Assembly: GCA_944322855.1 (NCBI GenBank)
Contig: CALUQG010000009.1
Coordinates: forward strand, 1-64,000
Length of the DNA stretch: 64,000 nt
Reading direction: 5' to 3'
Source: Candidatus Gastranaerophilales bacterium
GTDB taxonomy: Bacteria > Cyanobacteriota > Vampirovibrionia > Gastranaerophilales > Gastranaerophilaceae
Part shown: positions 54,716 through 62,871 of the stretch, piece by piece
Layout: every line of letters begins with the position of its first letter
Position numbering within the stretch: position 1 is the stretch's first letter
Program-made: the position numbers and the translations under genes
Notes under the pieces: generated by a model
Told to the model about the DNA's origin: nothing
Databases searched by the model: none
What the model saw: only the letters and a program-made list of their open reading frames with translations

Positions 54716-55589
54716 TATATTTCTCCTGAATGTTTAAATTTGATAAAATACCGGATACAGAATAAGCCTTATTAAGTGTATAAAAATGGAGACCTTTCAC
54801 ACCGTTTGACAACAACTCTTCGCACTGTTTTGAAGCATATTCAATACCGTATTGTTTGATATAATCTTTGTCTTCAGAATGTTTTTGCAATGTTTCTGTC
54901 ATTTTAGCAGGAATTTTTACCTTGCACATTTGAGCCATCTTCTCAAGCTGTTTATATCCCGTAACAGGGAGAATACCGGGAATTACTGGTACAGAAATAC
55001 CTGTTAATTTGCATTTTTCCACAAATGAAAAGAAAAAGCTGTTATCAAAAAACAGTTGTGTATATATTACATCAGCGCCCAGCTCTACCTTTTGTTTTAA
55101 AAATTCAACGTCATCTTTTAACGAAATTGCCTCTTTATGCCCTTCAGGATAACCGGCAACCGCAATAGAAAGAGAACTCACTTTTTTTATATACGCAACC
55201 AGTTCTGATGCGTATCTGAAATCGTGGCATATATTGCCATCCGCCGGTATGTCCCCCCTCAATGCAAGAATATTTTCAATACCTAGATTATCCAGAGTTG
55301 CAAGGTATTTTTTTATATCTTTTTCACTCGTTGAAACACACGTAAAATGCGGCATAGGAGTAATATGAAGATTGTTTTTTATACGTTTAATTATCTCAAC
55401 AGATTCATTTTGATTAGAGCCGCCTGCGCCGTATGTAACTGAAATCAACGAAGGATTGTAATTTTTTAGTTTATTGAGTTCAACAAATAGTGCTTCTATC
55501 TTTTCGCCATCAGTATCCTCTTTGGGAGGAAATACCTCATAAGAGATTACAGGCTTATTGGGATTTGAATATATTTCTTTTAATTTCAT
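54699..55589 (-). CDS. metF: 5,10-methylenetetrahydrofolate reductase
   Basis: FAD enzyme that makes 5-methyl-THF. 296 aa, standard length: YEVFPPKEDTDGEKIEALF at the start, ISVTYGAGGSNQ, TPMPHFTCVS, LALRGDIPADG, AVAGYPEGHKEA, YTQLFFDNSFFF and GIEYASKQCEELL. It feeds the overlapping methyltransferase-like gene and stands 12 bases after the Xer recombinase gene, so the three are probably co-transcribed. Confidence 0.93.
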   Translation of the reverse strand: MKLKEIYSNPNKPVISYEVFPPKEDTDGEKIEALFVELNKLKNYNPSLISVTYGAGGSNQNESVEIIKRIKNNLHITPMPHFTCVSTSEKDIKKYLATLDNLGIENILALRGDIPADGNICHDFRYASELVAYIKKVSSLSIAVAGYPEGHKEAISLKDDVEFLKQKVELGADVIYTQLFFDNSFFFSFVEKCKLTGISVPVIPGILPVTGYKQLEKMAQMCKVKIPAKMTETLQKHSEDKDYIKQYGIEYASKQCEELLSNGVKGLHFYTLNKAYSVSGILSNLNIQEKYNENNI

Positions 55590-55601
55590 ATTTCTATTCT
55601 G

Positions 55602-56471
55602 TTAATTATTAATTGAAAAGTAAACCTCTTTTAGTCGTTTTTTGCTGACATGCGTATACAATTGGGTTGTAGAGACATCACTGTGCCCCAGCAATTCCTG
55701 AACGACTCTTAAATCGGCACCGTTTTCGAGCATATGAGTAGCAAAGCTGTGTCTCAAAGTGTGTGGAGATATATGCTTTTTCAGCAATTCTCCCTGCTTT
55801 CTAATAAAAACATAAACATCCTGACGTGTCACCGGATGTCCGTTTTCTTTTAAGAAAAGCTGTTTTGTCTCAAGCCGGCAGCGTTTAACAATAAGCTCTC
55901 TTTCCTTCAAGTATTTTAAAACTGCTTTTTGTGCTTTTTCACCTATAGGGATAATGCGCTCCTTAGATCCTTTTCCAATACATCTGACATACCTTGCTTT
56001 TAGTTCTATATTGTTTAATTCTAAACCTGCAAGTTCCGAGACCCTAAGCCCTGCTCCGTATAAAAGTTCCAATACTGCTGTTTCGATAGTTGTAAGATTA
56101 TTTTTTAATATTGTTTCTATCTCGGAAACAGACATCACTTTGGGCAGTCTTTTAGTCAGTTTCGGTAATTCCACTCCCAAACTCGGATCTTGAGAAATAA
56201 CATCTATTGAAAAAAGCCATCTAAACCAGCCTCTGATTGCTGCAATCTTCCTCGTAACGCTTGTCATGCTGTAATTCTTGTCATGAAGTTCTTTTATAAA
56301 AGAATTTATATAAATTCTTTTAATACTCTCAAAGTCATCTATACTATATGTCGTACACAAATAATCGCAAAAATCCGTCAAATCTCTTCTGTAAGCATCG
56401 ATTGTATTTTGCGCCAGGCCTCTTTCTGCCTGCAAATATTCTAAATATTCTGCAATGTATTGTATAAGCAT
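55602..56471 (-). CDS. xerD: Tyrosine recombinase of the XerC/XerD type
   Basis: 289 aa from ATG 56471. The N-terminal SAM-like core-binding domain includes [19 protein letters not shown]. The catalytic residues are visible: R in [13 protein letters not shown], the lysine in [35 protein letters not shown] and the tyrosine in [10 protein letters not shown]. It probably resolves chromosome dimers at dif. No dif-like site, integrase-type neighbour or tRNA target was seen, so it is not a prophage integrase. XerC versus XerD cannot be decided by eye. Confidence 0.85.
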   Translation of the reverse strand: MLIQYIAEYLEYLQAERGLAQNTIDAYRRDLTDFCDYLCTTYSIDDFESIKRIYINSFIKELHDKNYSMTSVTRKIAAIRGWFRWLFSIDVISQDPSLGVELPKLTKRLPKVMSVSEIETILKNNLTTIETAVLELLYGAGLRVSELAGLELNNIELKARYVRCIGKGSKERIIPIGEKAQKAVLKYLKERELIVKRCRLETKQLFLKENGHPVTRQDVYVFIRKQGELLKKHISPHTLRHSFATHMLENGADLRVVQELLGHSDVSTTQLYTHVSKKRLKEVYFSINN

Positions 56472-56511
56472 AAAGCAATTATACAACTTTTTTTATATTT
56501 TTTGTCAAAAT

Positions 56512-56688
56512 CTAATCTTTATTGTCAGCAAGTATTTTGACTATAGAAACAAGAGACAAAATTACACACAATCCGCAAAACATTATGAAAAAGCTATCAA
56601 GAACTCTCAAATGTATATGGAAAAGTTTCATGCCTGCATAAGCAATCGCAGCAACAATATACATATAAACGAGATATTCCATCTTCAT
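56512..56688 (-). CDS. Small membrane protein
   Basis: 58 aa from ATG 56688, ten bases after GAGGG; longer in-frame starts lie inside the recN end. Two hydrophobic helices, VYMYIVAAIAYAGMKLF and FFIMFCGLCVILSLVSIV, are separated by a short basic loop. It sits between recN and the recombinase on the same strand. No family recognised. Confidence 0.5.
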   Translation of the reverse strand: MKMEYLVYMYIVAAIAYAGMKLFHIHLRVLDSFFIMFCGLCVILSLVSIVKILADNKD

Positions 56689-56752
56689 AATTTTCAAACC
56701 CTCAGTATCATATAATGCAGTAATAATTAAAAAAATTATACAACTATTTTTA

Positions 56753-58405
56753 TTAATTGTATATAAGTTGTTTTGCAAAATTAAGTGAATCTTCGTTAAT
56801 TTCGCCTGCTGCCAGCACAGCTATAGCTTTTACTTTATTCTTTTCATCAAGGGTGTATACTTTAACATTTGTTTTCTCATCCTGAGTTTTTGCTACATAA
56901 AAATGTCTGTCGGATTTTGCAGCAATAATAGGCTGATGTGTAATAGAAATAATCTGATGAGACTTGGCAAGCCTTGTAATAGTTTGAGCAACAGCCTGAC
57001 AGGCATTGCCTGATATACCTGTATCTATTTCATCAAAAATTATAGTGTCTATGTTGTCAGTCTGAGCAAATATAGCTTTTATAGCTAGCATAACACGGGA
57101 AATTTCACCTCCGGATGCTATTTTAGCCAAAGGTTTCGGTTCTTCGGAAATATTTGTTGATATCAAAAACTCAATATCATCACATCCGTATTGATTGTAT
57201 TCGCAAGGTTTTATACTTATTTCAAAACGGACTTTCGGCATATCAAGATGCTCCAGCTCTTTTGTTATCAATTCACCCAGAGTTTTTCCTATATTTTTTC
57301 TTGATACAGAAAGCTCATCAGCCATTTCTGCAAGCAATTGTTCCAATTCTGTTTTTCTAAGTTCAAGTCGTTCAATCTCTTCCTGAGAAAACTCAATTGA
57401 ATTGTACTCGTTTTGGAAATTTTCATAGTTTTCAAGCACCTGTTCGAGTGTGTTTCCGTATTTTCTTTTTATTTTTTCGAGTACGTCTATTCTTTGCTGA
57501 ACCTCATCAAGACGCTGTTCATCCAATTCCAGAGCCTCTGAATAATTTCTCAATGATGAAGAAATTTCTCTCAAACTCTCTTGAGCATTTATTATTTCCG
57601 TTTCATAATCTCCAAGTGCATTATCCATTTCAGCAGCTTTGGAAATATTAGTTTTAACTTTCCCTATAGCATCAAGGATGCACCCGTCATCACCATACAG
57701 TGTCCAATATGCTGAATATGTCAGTTCTTTGAGCCTTTCAACATTTGATAATATGTTTAGTTCATTTTCAAGTTTGTTGTCTTCTTCTATATCTTCAATT
57801 TGTGCAGCTTCTATTTCATCAATCTGGAATTTTAAAAATTCTACCTGCTGCTGTGATTTCATCGACACATCTTTTACAGTTTGAAGTCTACTCAGCACAT
57901 TTTTATACTCATCAAAAGTATCTTTATAAGAACAGAGAAGGTTTTGATGTGAGTTATCACCATAGCTGTCTAACAATGTAATATGATATTTTGGCTGAAT
58001 ATAGGTATAAGTCATATGTTGGTTGCTGATATCAATAACCATTTCTCTTAACGATTTAATGATGTCTTGAGTGACAAGTGTTCCGTTAATCCTTGAACGA
58101 CTGCTGTTTTCGGCTATTTCTCTTGTAACAACAAGTTCATCACCAAAATTTTCAATACCGTTATTTTCAAAAAATGATTTTGGAAATTTATCATCAATAC
58201 AGAGAGAAAGCTCAATCATTGCTCTGTTTTTGTCTGACTTGATAACTTCCTTGCTGGCTCTGGCACCAAATGCCAAATCAATTGCATTGATAATAATACT
58301 TTTTCCGGCACCTGTTTCGCCTGTTATAACATTAAAGCCTTTATCAAATTCCAGCTTTAAATCATCAATTATAATAAAATCTTTTATAGAAAGAGTCTTT
58401 ATCAT
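56753..58405 (-). CDS. recN: DNA repair protein RecN
   Basis: SMC-like ATPase of double-strand-break repair. 550 aa from ATG 58405, chosen because GGAG is seven bases upstream and the family start MIKTLSIKDFIIIDDL follows. Walker A is GETGAGKS near residue 30, the long coiled coil spans about 150-360, then SGGEISRVMLAIK (signature), IIFDEIDTGISG (Walker B) and ISITHQPIIAA. It begins 1 base after the nadK stop. Confidence 0.95.
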   Translation of the reverse strand: MIKTLSIKDFIIIDDLKLEFDKGFNVITGETGAGKSIIINAIDLAFGARASKEVIKSDKNRAMIELSLCIDDKFPKSFFENNGIENFGDELVVTREIAENSSRSRINGTLVTQDIIKSLREMVIDISNQHMTYTYIQPKYHITLLDSYGDNSHQNLLCSYKDTFDEYKNVLSRLQTVKDVSMKSQQQVEFLKFQIDEIEAAQIEDIEEDNKLENELNILSNVERLKELTYSAYWTLYGDDGCILDAIGKVKTNISKAAEMDNALGDYETEIINAQESLREISSSLRNYSEALELDEQRLDEVQQRIDVLEKIKRKYGNTLEQVLENYENFQNEYNSIEFSQEEIERLELRKTELEQLLAEMADELSVSRKNIGKTLGELITKELEHLDMPKVRFEISIKPCEYNQYGCDDIEFLISTNISEEPKPLAKIASGGEISRVMLAIKAIFAQTDNIDTIIFDEIDTGISGNACQAVAQTITRLAKSHQIISITHQPIIAAKSDRHFYVAKTQDEKTNVKVYTLDEKNKVKAIAVLAAGEINEDSLNFAKQLIYN

Positions 58406-58406
58406 A

Positions 58407-59243
58407 TCAACGCTCCGGAGCAACCCCCCACTGCAATTTTCTTCTGAGAACAGAATAAAAATCACTGTTTTCTTTTTCGAGTATAACGAGCTTCGCTCTT
58501 ATACTGCTCTTTTTTATGACTACTGTATCTTCGCCGTTTATATCAATTGTATCCTGACCATCAGCTGACAGTTTCAGTTTATTGCACGTTTTACAACTGG
58601 CAATTGTAATCTCCTCATCAGCAGGTATAACAAGAGGTCTTGAAGTCAGTGTATGAGGACAAATCGGAACAATTACAACAGCATTTAAATCAGGTGCGAG
58701 AACAGGGCCGCCGGCTGAAAGAGTATAAGCGGTTGAACCTGTAGGAGTGGATATTATTATTCCGTCTGCAAGATAATCACAAACAACTCTGCCGTTAATT
58801 GATAAAAATAGTTTTGATGTTCTGGAAAAAGTATCACCTTTAATTACGATATCATTCAATGCAAGAAGGTTTCCACCAAAGGCTGATAACATCATTCTGT
58901 CGTCAATTCTATATTTACCCTCAAGCAATCTGTCAACTGATAAAACAATTTCATCAGGGTTTACCTGTGCCAAAAAACCAAGTCTGCCCAAATTAATACC
59001 GAGTATAGGGACATTTTTAGGCGCATAATATCTTGAAGCCTTTAGCAGTGTACCGTCTCCACCAACTGTTATTGCAAAATCAGCATGTTCGTCAAAACAA
59101 TCTGATTTTATTTCATTTGCATTTAAACCTCTGGCTTTCAGAACACCGGCTGTGTATTTAGCAACTTTCAAAGATTCTTCAACATCTTTGTTATAAATTA
59201 CCGAAATGTTATTAAATGACAACTCTTTATCAATACTTTCCAT
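58407..59243 (-). CDS. nadK: NAD kinase
   Basis: Phosphorylates NAD to NADP. 278 aa. Motifs are TVGGDGTLLKASRYY, ILGINLGRLGFLAQV, DGIIISTPTGSTAYTLSAGG and CPHTLTSRPLVIP. It is followed within one base by recN, a gene order found in many bacteria. Confidence 0.95.
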   Translation of the reverse strand: MESIDKELSFNNISVIYNKDVEESLKVAKYTAGVLKARGLNANEIKSDCFDEHADFAITVGGDGTLLKASRYYAPKNVPILGINLGRLGFLAQVNPDEIVLSVDRLLEGKYRIDDRMMLSAFGGNLLALNDIVIKGDTFSRTSKLFLSINGRVVCDYLADGIIISTPTGSTAYTLSAGGPVLAPDLNAVVIVPICPHTLTSRPLVIPADEEITIASCKTCNKLKLSADGQDTIDINGEDTVVIKKSSIRAKLVILEKENSDFYSVLRRKLQWGVAPER

Positions 59244-59294
59244 AAGGAAATTATACTATAACAGAGAAAAACGAACTATATATTTTATATTTGT

Positions 59295-59672
59295 TTAACG
59301 AATTCTTTCATTAAAAGCTGCACTTGCTCCGCAGCATGCCTTTTCATAAGCATCATTTGCACCTTGAGCTAGTAAAAGCTCATAAGCATCATCACCGCTT
59401 TTTACAGCTGCTGCAGCAAGCTTGGGATTATTCAAAAATGCATCTACAGAATCTTTGACACATTGTACCATTTCAGGATTATCAATTTTTCCGGCTTGTT
59501 TTACAAGTACACGGCCGTAAGATTCAGCAGCTTTGGTTCCGTCTTCTATTGTTTCGGAAGAATTACCTTCAAAAGTAATTTGCGGCTTCGGCTCTTCTTC
59601 GCTTTTCAAATTCGGTGCATAAGAAGCACTGCGCACATTATTCAAATTCAATTTATTATTCAAATCTGTCAT
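59295..59672 (-). CDS. Small unknown protein with ITFEG motif
   Basis: 125 aa with a clear GGAGAG ribosome site six bases before the ATG. Residues 1-40 are unstructured and Asn/Ser-rich, ending PQITFEGNSS; the rest is helical (ESYGRVLVKQAGKIDNPEM, DDAYELLLAQGANDAYEKA) with a pair CC near 114. It lies 51 bases upstream of nadK on the same strand. No family recognised. Confidence 0.6.
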   Translation of the reverse strand: MTDLNNKLNLNNVRSASYAPNLKSEEEPKPQITFEGNSSETIEDGTKAAESYGRVLVKQAGKIDNPEMVQCVKDSVDAFLNNPKLAAAAVKSGDDAYELLLAQGANDAYEKACCGASAAFNERIR

Positions 59673-59967
59673 ATTACACTCTCCGTGTTTTCTGTTTTAT
59701 TCTTCTTCGTGTATTTCATCATGCTTTAAAACACAAAGAAAATTTTTTTTGCTAGTTTAATGAAAATTTTTTTATTTAGTATATACAAATTTTTTAAAAG
59801 TTTATACTTTTTTCGACGGAAAGTCAAGTATATTAAAAAAAATGCTTTTAAGTGTACAGTATATACTTTATTAACAAAAGTTAATAATTAGAATTGTTAA
59901 CTTTGTAAATAAAATATTTATATTTGAAATTTACTACACAAAAAAAACTTAATAAATATATGAGCAG
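59673..59967. other. AT-rich divergent intergenic region with repeated TATATAC elements
   Basis: About 295 bases separate the 125-residue gene (leftward) from the protease gene (rightward). It holds very AT-rich DNA with two copies of a TATATAC element (AGTATATAC near 59778 and AGTATATACT at 59858-59867) that recur after the protease gene. No small gene with a ribosome site is visible. Confidence 0.5.
59858..59867. promoter_or_regulatory. 10-bp palindrome AGTATATACT, upstream copy
   Basis: A perfect palindrome within ACAGTATATACTTTAT, about 100 bases before the protease start. It contains TATACT, a fair -10 box, so it may be a promoter overlapping an operator. The core ACAGTATATACT recurs at 61606-61617. 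Confidence 0.4.
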
Positions 59968-61551
59968 ATGAGTAAGAGTATTACTATGGGTGATTTAGAA
60001 ATAAAATTCTTTACAACAAATGAACTCTCAAAAAATGAGGGATATACAACAACGCCCAATAACTCAAACAAAATAGCAATCTGGGGAAATAAAATAATAG
60101 AAGAAAAAGAAAAACCCAAAGACAAAAACACAGTGGCAAAAGAACTGGGTTACAAAAGTTCTGTTAACTCGGATATATATTACAACGAAAAAGACAAAAC
60201 TTATTATAAATGGGATAACAATAAAAAAACTTTTATGCTACTCATTAATGCAGTTGAAATATACCCAAACGGTTCATACAAAACAGAAAGTGGTACATTA
60301 GTAAGCTACAAAGGAGAATCGAGCTATTTAAACAGAAAAGGAGAAAGAATCTTTAGAACTGCCTATGGGGCAAAAATGAAAGATGAATCTCAAATAAGAA
60401 ACTATATGTGCGATATAAAAGGACTGGAATCAACGAGAAGAAGAGGTATATATTTCGACAAAAACTCTAATAGCTACTACCAATGGGATAGCGAAAAAAA
60501 AGACTTTGTAAAGTCAGAAATCCAAGATGTAAGCCAATATGGAGACTACAAAAAGAACAACAAATATTATGCAAGCAATAATAAAGAAATGTCAGAAAAA
60601 GAGTATAAAGCAATAAGATCAAATATTGCACCAACTTCTGAGCCTGGTATATACATGAATTACTCAACCCAAAAATACTACCGATGGAACGATACAACAA
60701 AGAATTTTGAACAATTCGATCCTGATGCAAAGAAAAAAGAATTTTCAAAACAAAAACCAGACGGAATAATAGAGTCTTTCAGCCAAGGCAAACAGGGGGA
60801 TTGCTGGTTACTTGCATCACTAATGTCCATAAACTCATCGCAAAAAGGAAAAGAACTGTTAAAAGAAATAATAAAACTTGAGGAAAATGGAAACATAACA
60901 ATTAGTTTAAAAGGAGCAAATAAGGTTTATACAATAACAGAAGAAGAAATAAATGCAGCAGTTAAAAAAGGTACGTATGCCTTTGGAGATAAAGATGTAG
61001 TAGCCATTGAACTTGCTGTTGAAAAATACAGAACAGAATGTGCAGAAAATACTGATTCAAGAAATCCATACAGCTTAGATTACGTGGGTTCATATAGTCC
61101 TGGCATGATGTTATATGGAGGAAGAACAAGAAATGCATTAGAACTTCTGACAGGAAAAAAAGCAACTCAAATACAAAGAGTAAATGACGATAATCTAATT
61201 ATGATTGACAACAAAGCAATAATCGGAAAAATGGATGAAAATACGTTAAAGAAATATTTTGACAACCCCAATAATGTTATAACAGTTTCTTTATACACAG
61301 ATTTGAATGGAGCATCAGGACATGCGAGTCAATTTGTTAAATATGATGAAAAAAATGTCTACCTAAAAGATCCTGAAAGCGAAAATGATGAACTAATTAG
61401 TATACCTAAAGAAGAGTTTTATAAGAATCTTTATAACATATCATACAGCAATCTGTCTGAACCAATAGACAAAAAGCTTTCTATGTCCAGATATGTAAAA
61501 TACATAATGTCTGATGAAGCAAGAAAATACTTAGAATCTAAAAAACAATAA
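59968..61551 (+). CDS. Calpain-like cysteine protease with three N-terminal YYxW repeats
   Basis: 527 aa. The catalytic region (about 265-475) has the calpain signature QGDCWLLASL with nucleophile C279. The histidine is H452 in GHASQFVKYD. The third position falls in VYLKDPE (D468), where animal calpains have Asn. Three related repeats precede it at about 69-89, 159-181 and 227-249: DIYYNEKDKTYYKWDNNKKTF, GIYFDKNSNSYYQWDSEKKDF and GIYMNYSTQKYYRWNDTTKNF, likely a binding module. There is no signal peptide or EF-hand. The start is uncertain: ATG 59968 has no ribosome site and ATG 59986 is an alternative. It stands alone in an AT-rich island. A role as protein effector or intracellular processing protease is inference. 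Confidence 0.75.
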   Translation: MSKSITMGDLEIKFFTTNELSKNEGYTTTPNNSNKIAIWGNKIIEEKEKPKDKNTVAKELGYKSSVNSDIYYNEKDKTYYKWDNNKKTFMLLINAVEIYPNGSYKTESGTLVSYKGESSYLNRKGERIFRTAYGAKMKDESQIRNYMCDIKGLESTRRRGIYFDKNSNSYYQWDSEKKDFVKSEIQDVSQYGDYKKNNKYYASNNKEMSEKEYKAIRSNIAPTSEPGIYMNYSTQKYYRWNDTTKNFEQFDPDAKKKEFSKQKPDGIIESFSQGKQGDCWLLASLMSINSSQKGKELLKEIIKLEENGNITISLKGANKVYTITEEEINAAVKKGTYAFGDKDVVAIELAVEKYRTECAENTDSRNPYSLDYVGSYSPGMMLYGGRTRNALELLTGKKATQIQRVNDDNLIMIDNKAIIGKMDENTLKKYFDNPNNVITVSLYTDLNGASGHASQFVKYDEKNVYLKDPESENDELISIPKEEFYKNLYNISYSNLSEPIDKKLSMSRYVKYIMSDEARKYLESKKQ

Positions 61552-61607
61552 AAAGTTAGCAAAATACATCATAGTGTTAATAAGTTTCATTTGTAAAGAA
61601 ATGTAAC

Positions 61608-61617
61608 AGTATATACT
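61608..61617. promoter_or_regulatory. 10-bp palindrome AGTATATACT, downstream copy
   Basis: Identical to the copy at 59858-59867 and extended to ACAGTATATACT in both. TTGTAA lies 15 bases upstream of TATACT, a tight but possible promoter for a short transcript ending at 61780-61808. Confidence 0.35.
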
Positions 61618-61779
61618 CATGTCTGCAATTTTTAATTTTGTATATACTTTATATATATGTAAGCATTAAATAAACAAAATCGAGAAAACAAATAAATAAT
61701 TTCGAATAAGACGAGACTTTCACACTATCAAACACTAACCTACCTAACTTCCTAACCTTCCCTTCCTATTAAAAGTATT

Positions 61780-61808
61780 GCTCTAAGTTAAATTAGAGCT
61801 TTTTTTTT
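61780..61808 (+). terminator. Strong rho-independent terminator
   Basis: GCTCTAA, loop GTTAAA, TTAGAGC, then nine T residues. It ends whatever transcript crosses the region after the protease gene, either the protease mRNA with a tail of about 230 bases or a separate small RNA. Confidence 0.8.
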
Positions 61809-61911
61809 GCTTTATTTTGATTATTGATTAGAAATAAAAATTAAAGTTTAGCTAAAAGCTGTCGATATACAGCATGTGAATGAAGATAATAAACAAGTCT
61901 TAACGTAGTAT

Positions 61912-62241
61912 ATGATTATGGATATGTATGATATCGAGCTAGAAGATAAAGAATTAAAAGAAGTAGGTTTGGAACTAATGTTTCTGACTCCTGAAAAGTG
62001 CAGCCACGAAGACGGCATTACAGCTGTCGAGCTTAGCCGTCATTTGAATATGCCGCTTGAGACAGTTAAGAAAAAGCTAAAAATACTTTTTGACAAAGGG
62101 ATTGTTCAGGTCAAAGGGATAAACCCAAAGATATGGAAGTTCAATGAGTACAATTTTCAAAGGATGGATGAAGAAGACGAGGTTTATCTGCTTTTATGCA
62201 GTTTTGATGATGTAGATTTTGATAAATATTTTTCTTACTGA
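61912..62241 (+). CDS. Small winged-helix DNA-binding protein
   Basis: 109 aa. A helix-turn-helix with wing is read from DGITAVELSRHLNMPLETVKKKLKILFDKGIVQV at about 34-68, followed by an acidic tail (MDEEDEVYLLLCSFDDVDFD). No ligand domain is present. ATGs at codons 1, 3 and 5 are possible starts and no good ribosome site is seen. It overlaps the convergent tmk by 7 bases. Its position makes it a candidate regulator of the adjacent protease island. Confidence 0.65.
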   Translation: MIMDMYDIELEDKELKEVGLELMFLTPEKCSHEDGITAVELSRHLNMPLETVKKKLKILFDKGIVQVKGINPKIWKFNEYNFQRMDEEDEVYLLLCSFDDVDFDKYFSY

Positions 62242-62861
62242 TTTAAAAAATTATCAAGAATTGTTTTGGTATCTTCAAATACCTTTTCAATATTGTTATC
62301 AGCATTCACTATCTTTACTCTTGTGGGGTCGTTTTTAGCAATTTCTAGATATCCGTCCCGGACTTTTTTATGGAATTCCACACCGGCTGCTTCCATTCTA
62401 TCTTTTTCGCTGCCTACTCTTTTCTGAGCAACATCAGTAGAGACATCAAACACAAAAGTTAAATCAGGTTTTATGTCGCCCGTAGCAAGATTATTCAAAT
62501 ATTTTAACTGATTGATATCTTCTCCACGTCCATAGCCCTGATATGCAATAGTTGAATCGGTATGTCTGTCACAGACAACAATTTTTCCTTGAGCCACCGC
62601 AGGTTTAATCAAATGTTCTATATGCTGAGCCCTGTCAGCAAGAAAAAGAAAAGCCTCACACATAGGCGCAACATCTCCATCGTAATGTAAAAGAAGCTCT
62701 CTTATTTTCTGACCAAGACCGGCAGAACCCGGTTCTCTTGTCCAAATCACATCATAACCGCAATCTTCTATATATTTTTGAACAAGCCTGGATTGTGTGG
62801 TCTTGCCGCAACCGTCTGCGCCTTCAAATGTAATAAAATAGCCTTTCTTAAGTTTTTTCAC
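62235..62861 (-). CDS. tmk: Thymidylate kinase
   Basis: Makes dTDP from dTMP. 208 aa from the GTG at 62861 (VKKLKKGYFITFEGADG); upstream in-frame codons overlap serS and are not family sequence. P-loop FEGADGCGKTT, DR-x motif VVCDRHTDSTIAYQGYGRG, TREPGSAGLGQKIRE and the lid VGSEKDRMEAAG are visible. It starts 11 bases after the serS stop. Confidence 0.92.
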   Translation of the reverse strand: MKKLKKGYFITFEGADGCGKTTQSRLVQKYIEDCGYDVIWTREPGSAGLGQKIRELLLHYDGDVAPMCEAFLFLADRAQHIEHLIKPAVAQGKIVVCDRHTDSTIAYQGYGRGEDINQLKYLNNLATGDIKPDLTFVFDVSTDVAQKRVGSEKDRMEAAGVEFHKKVRDGYLEIAKNDPTRVKIVNADNNIEKVFEDTKTILDNFLNQ

Positions 62862-62871
62862 TATAAAAAAC

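Larger units (their letters stand above)
61552..61911. other. Long 3' intergenic region with promoter-like boxes, a C/A-rich stretch and a terminator
   Basis: The 360 bases after the protease hold AGTATATACT at 61608-61617, a related TATATACTTTAT near 61641, then an unusual C/A/T-rich, G-poor stretch at about 61720-61770 with repeated CTAACCT/CCTAACTT units, then a strong terminator at 61780. No coding frame with a ribosome site is visible. It may be a long 3' leader-like tail or encode a small RNA of about 180 bases. Confidence 0.4.

Noticed and set aside
55602-56471. Xer recombinase as integrase of a mobile element
   Set aside because: Housekeeping neighbours (metF, recN, nadK), no tRNA target, no direct repeats and standard XerC/D length argue for the chromosomal dimer-resolution enzyme.
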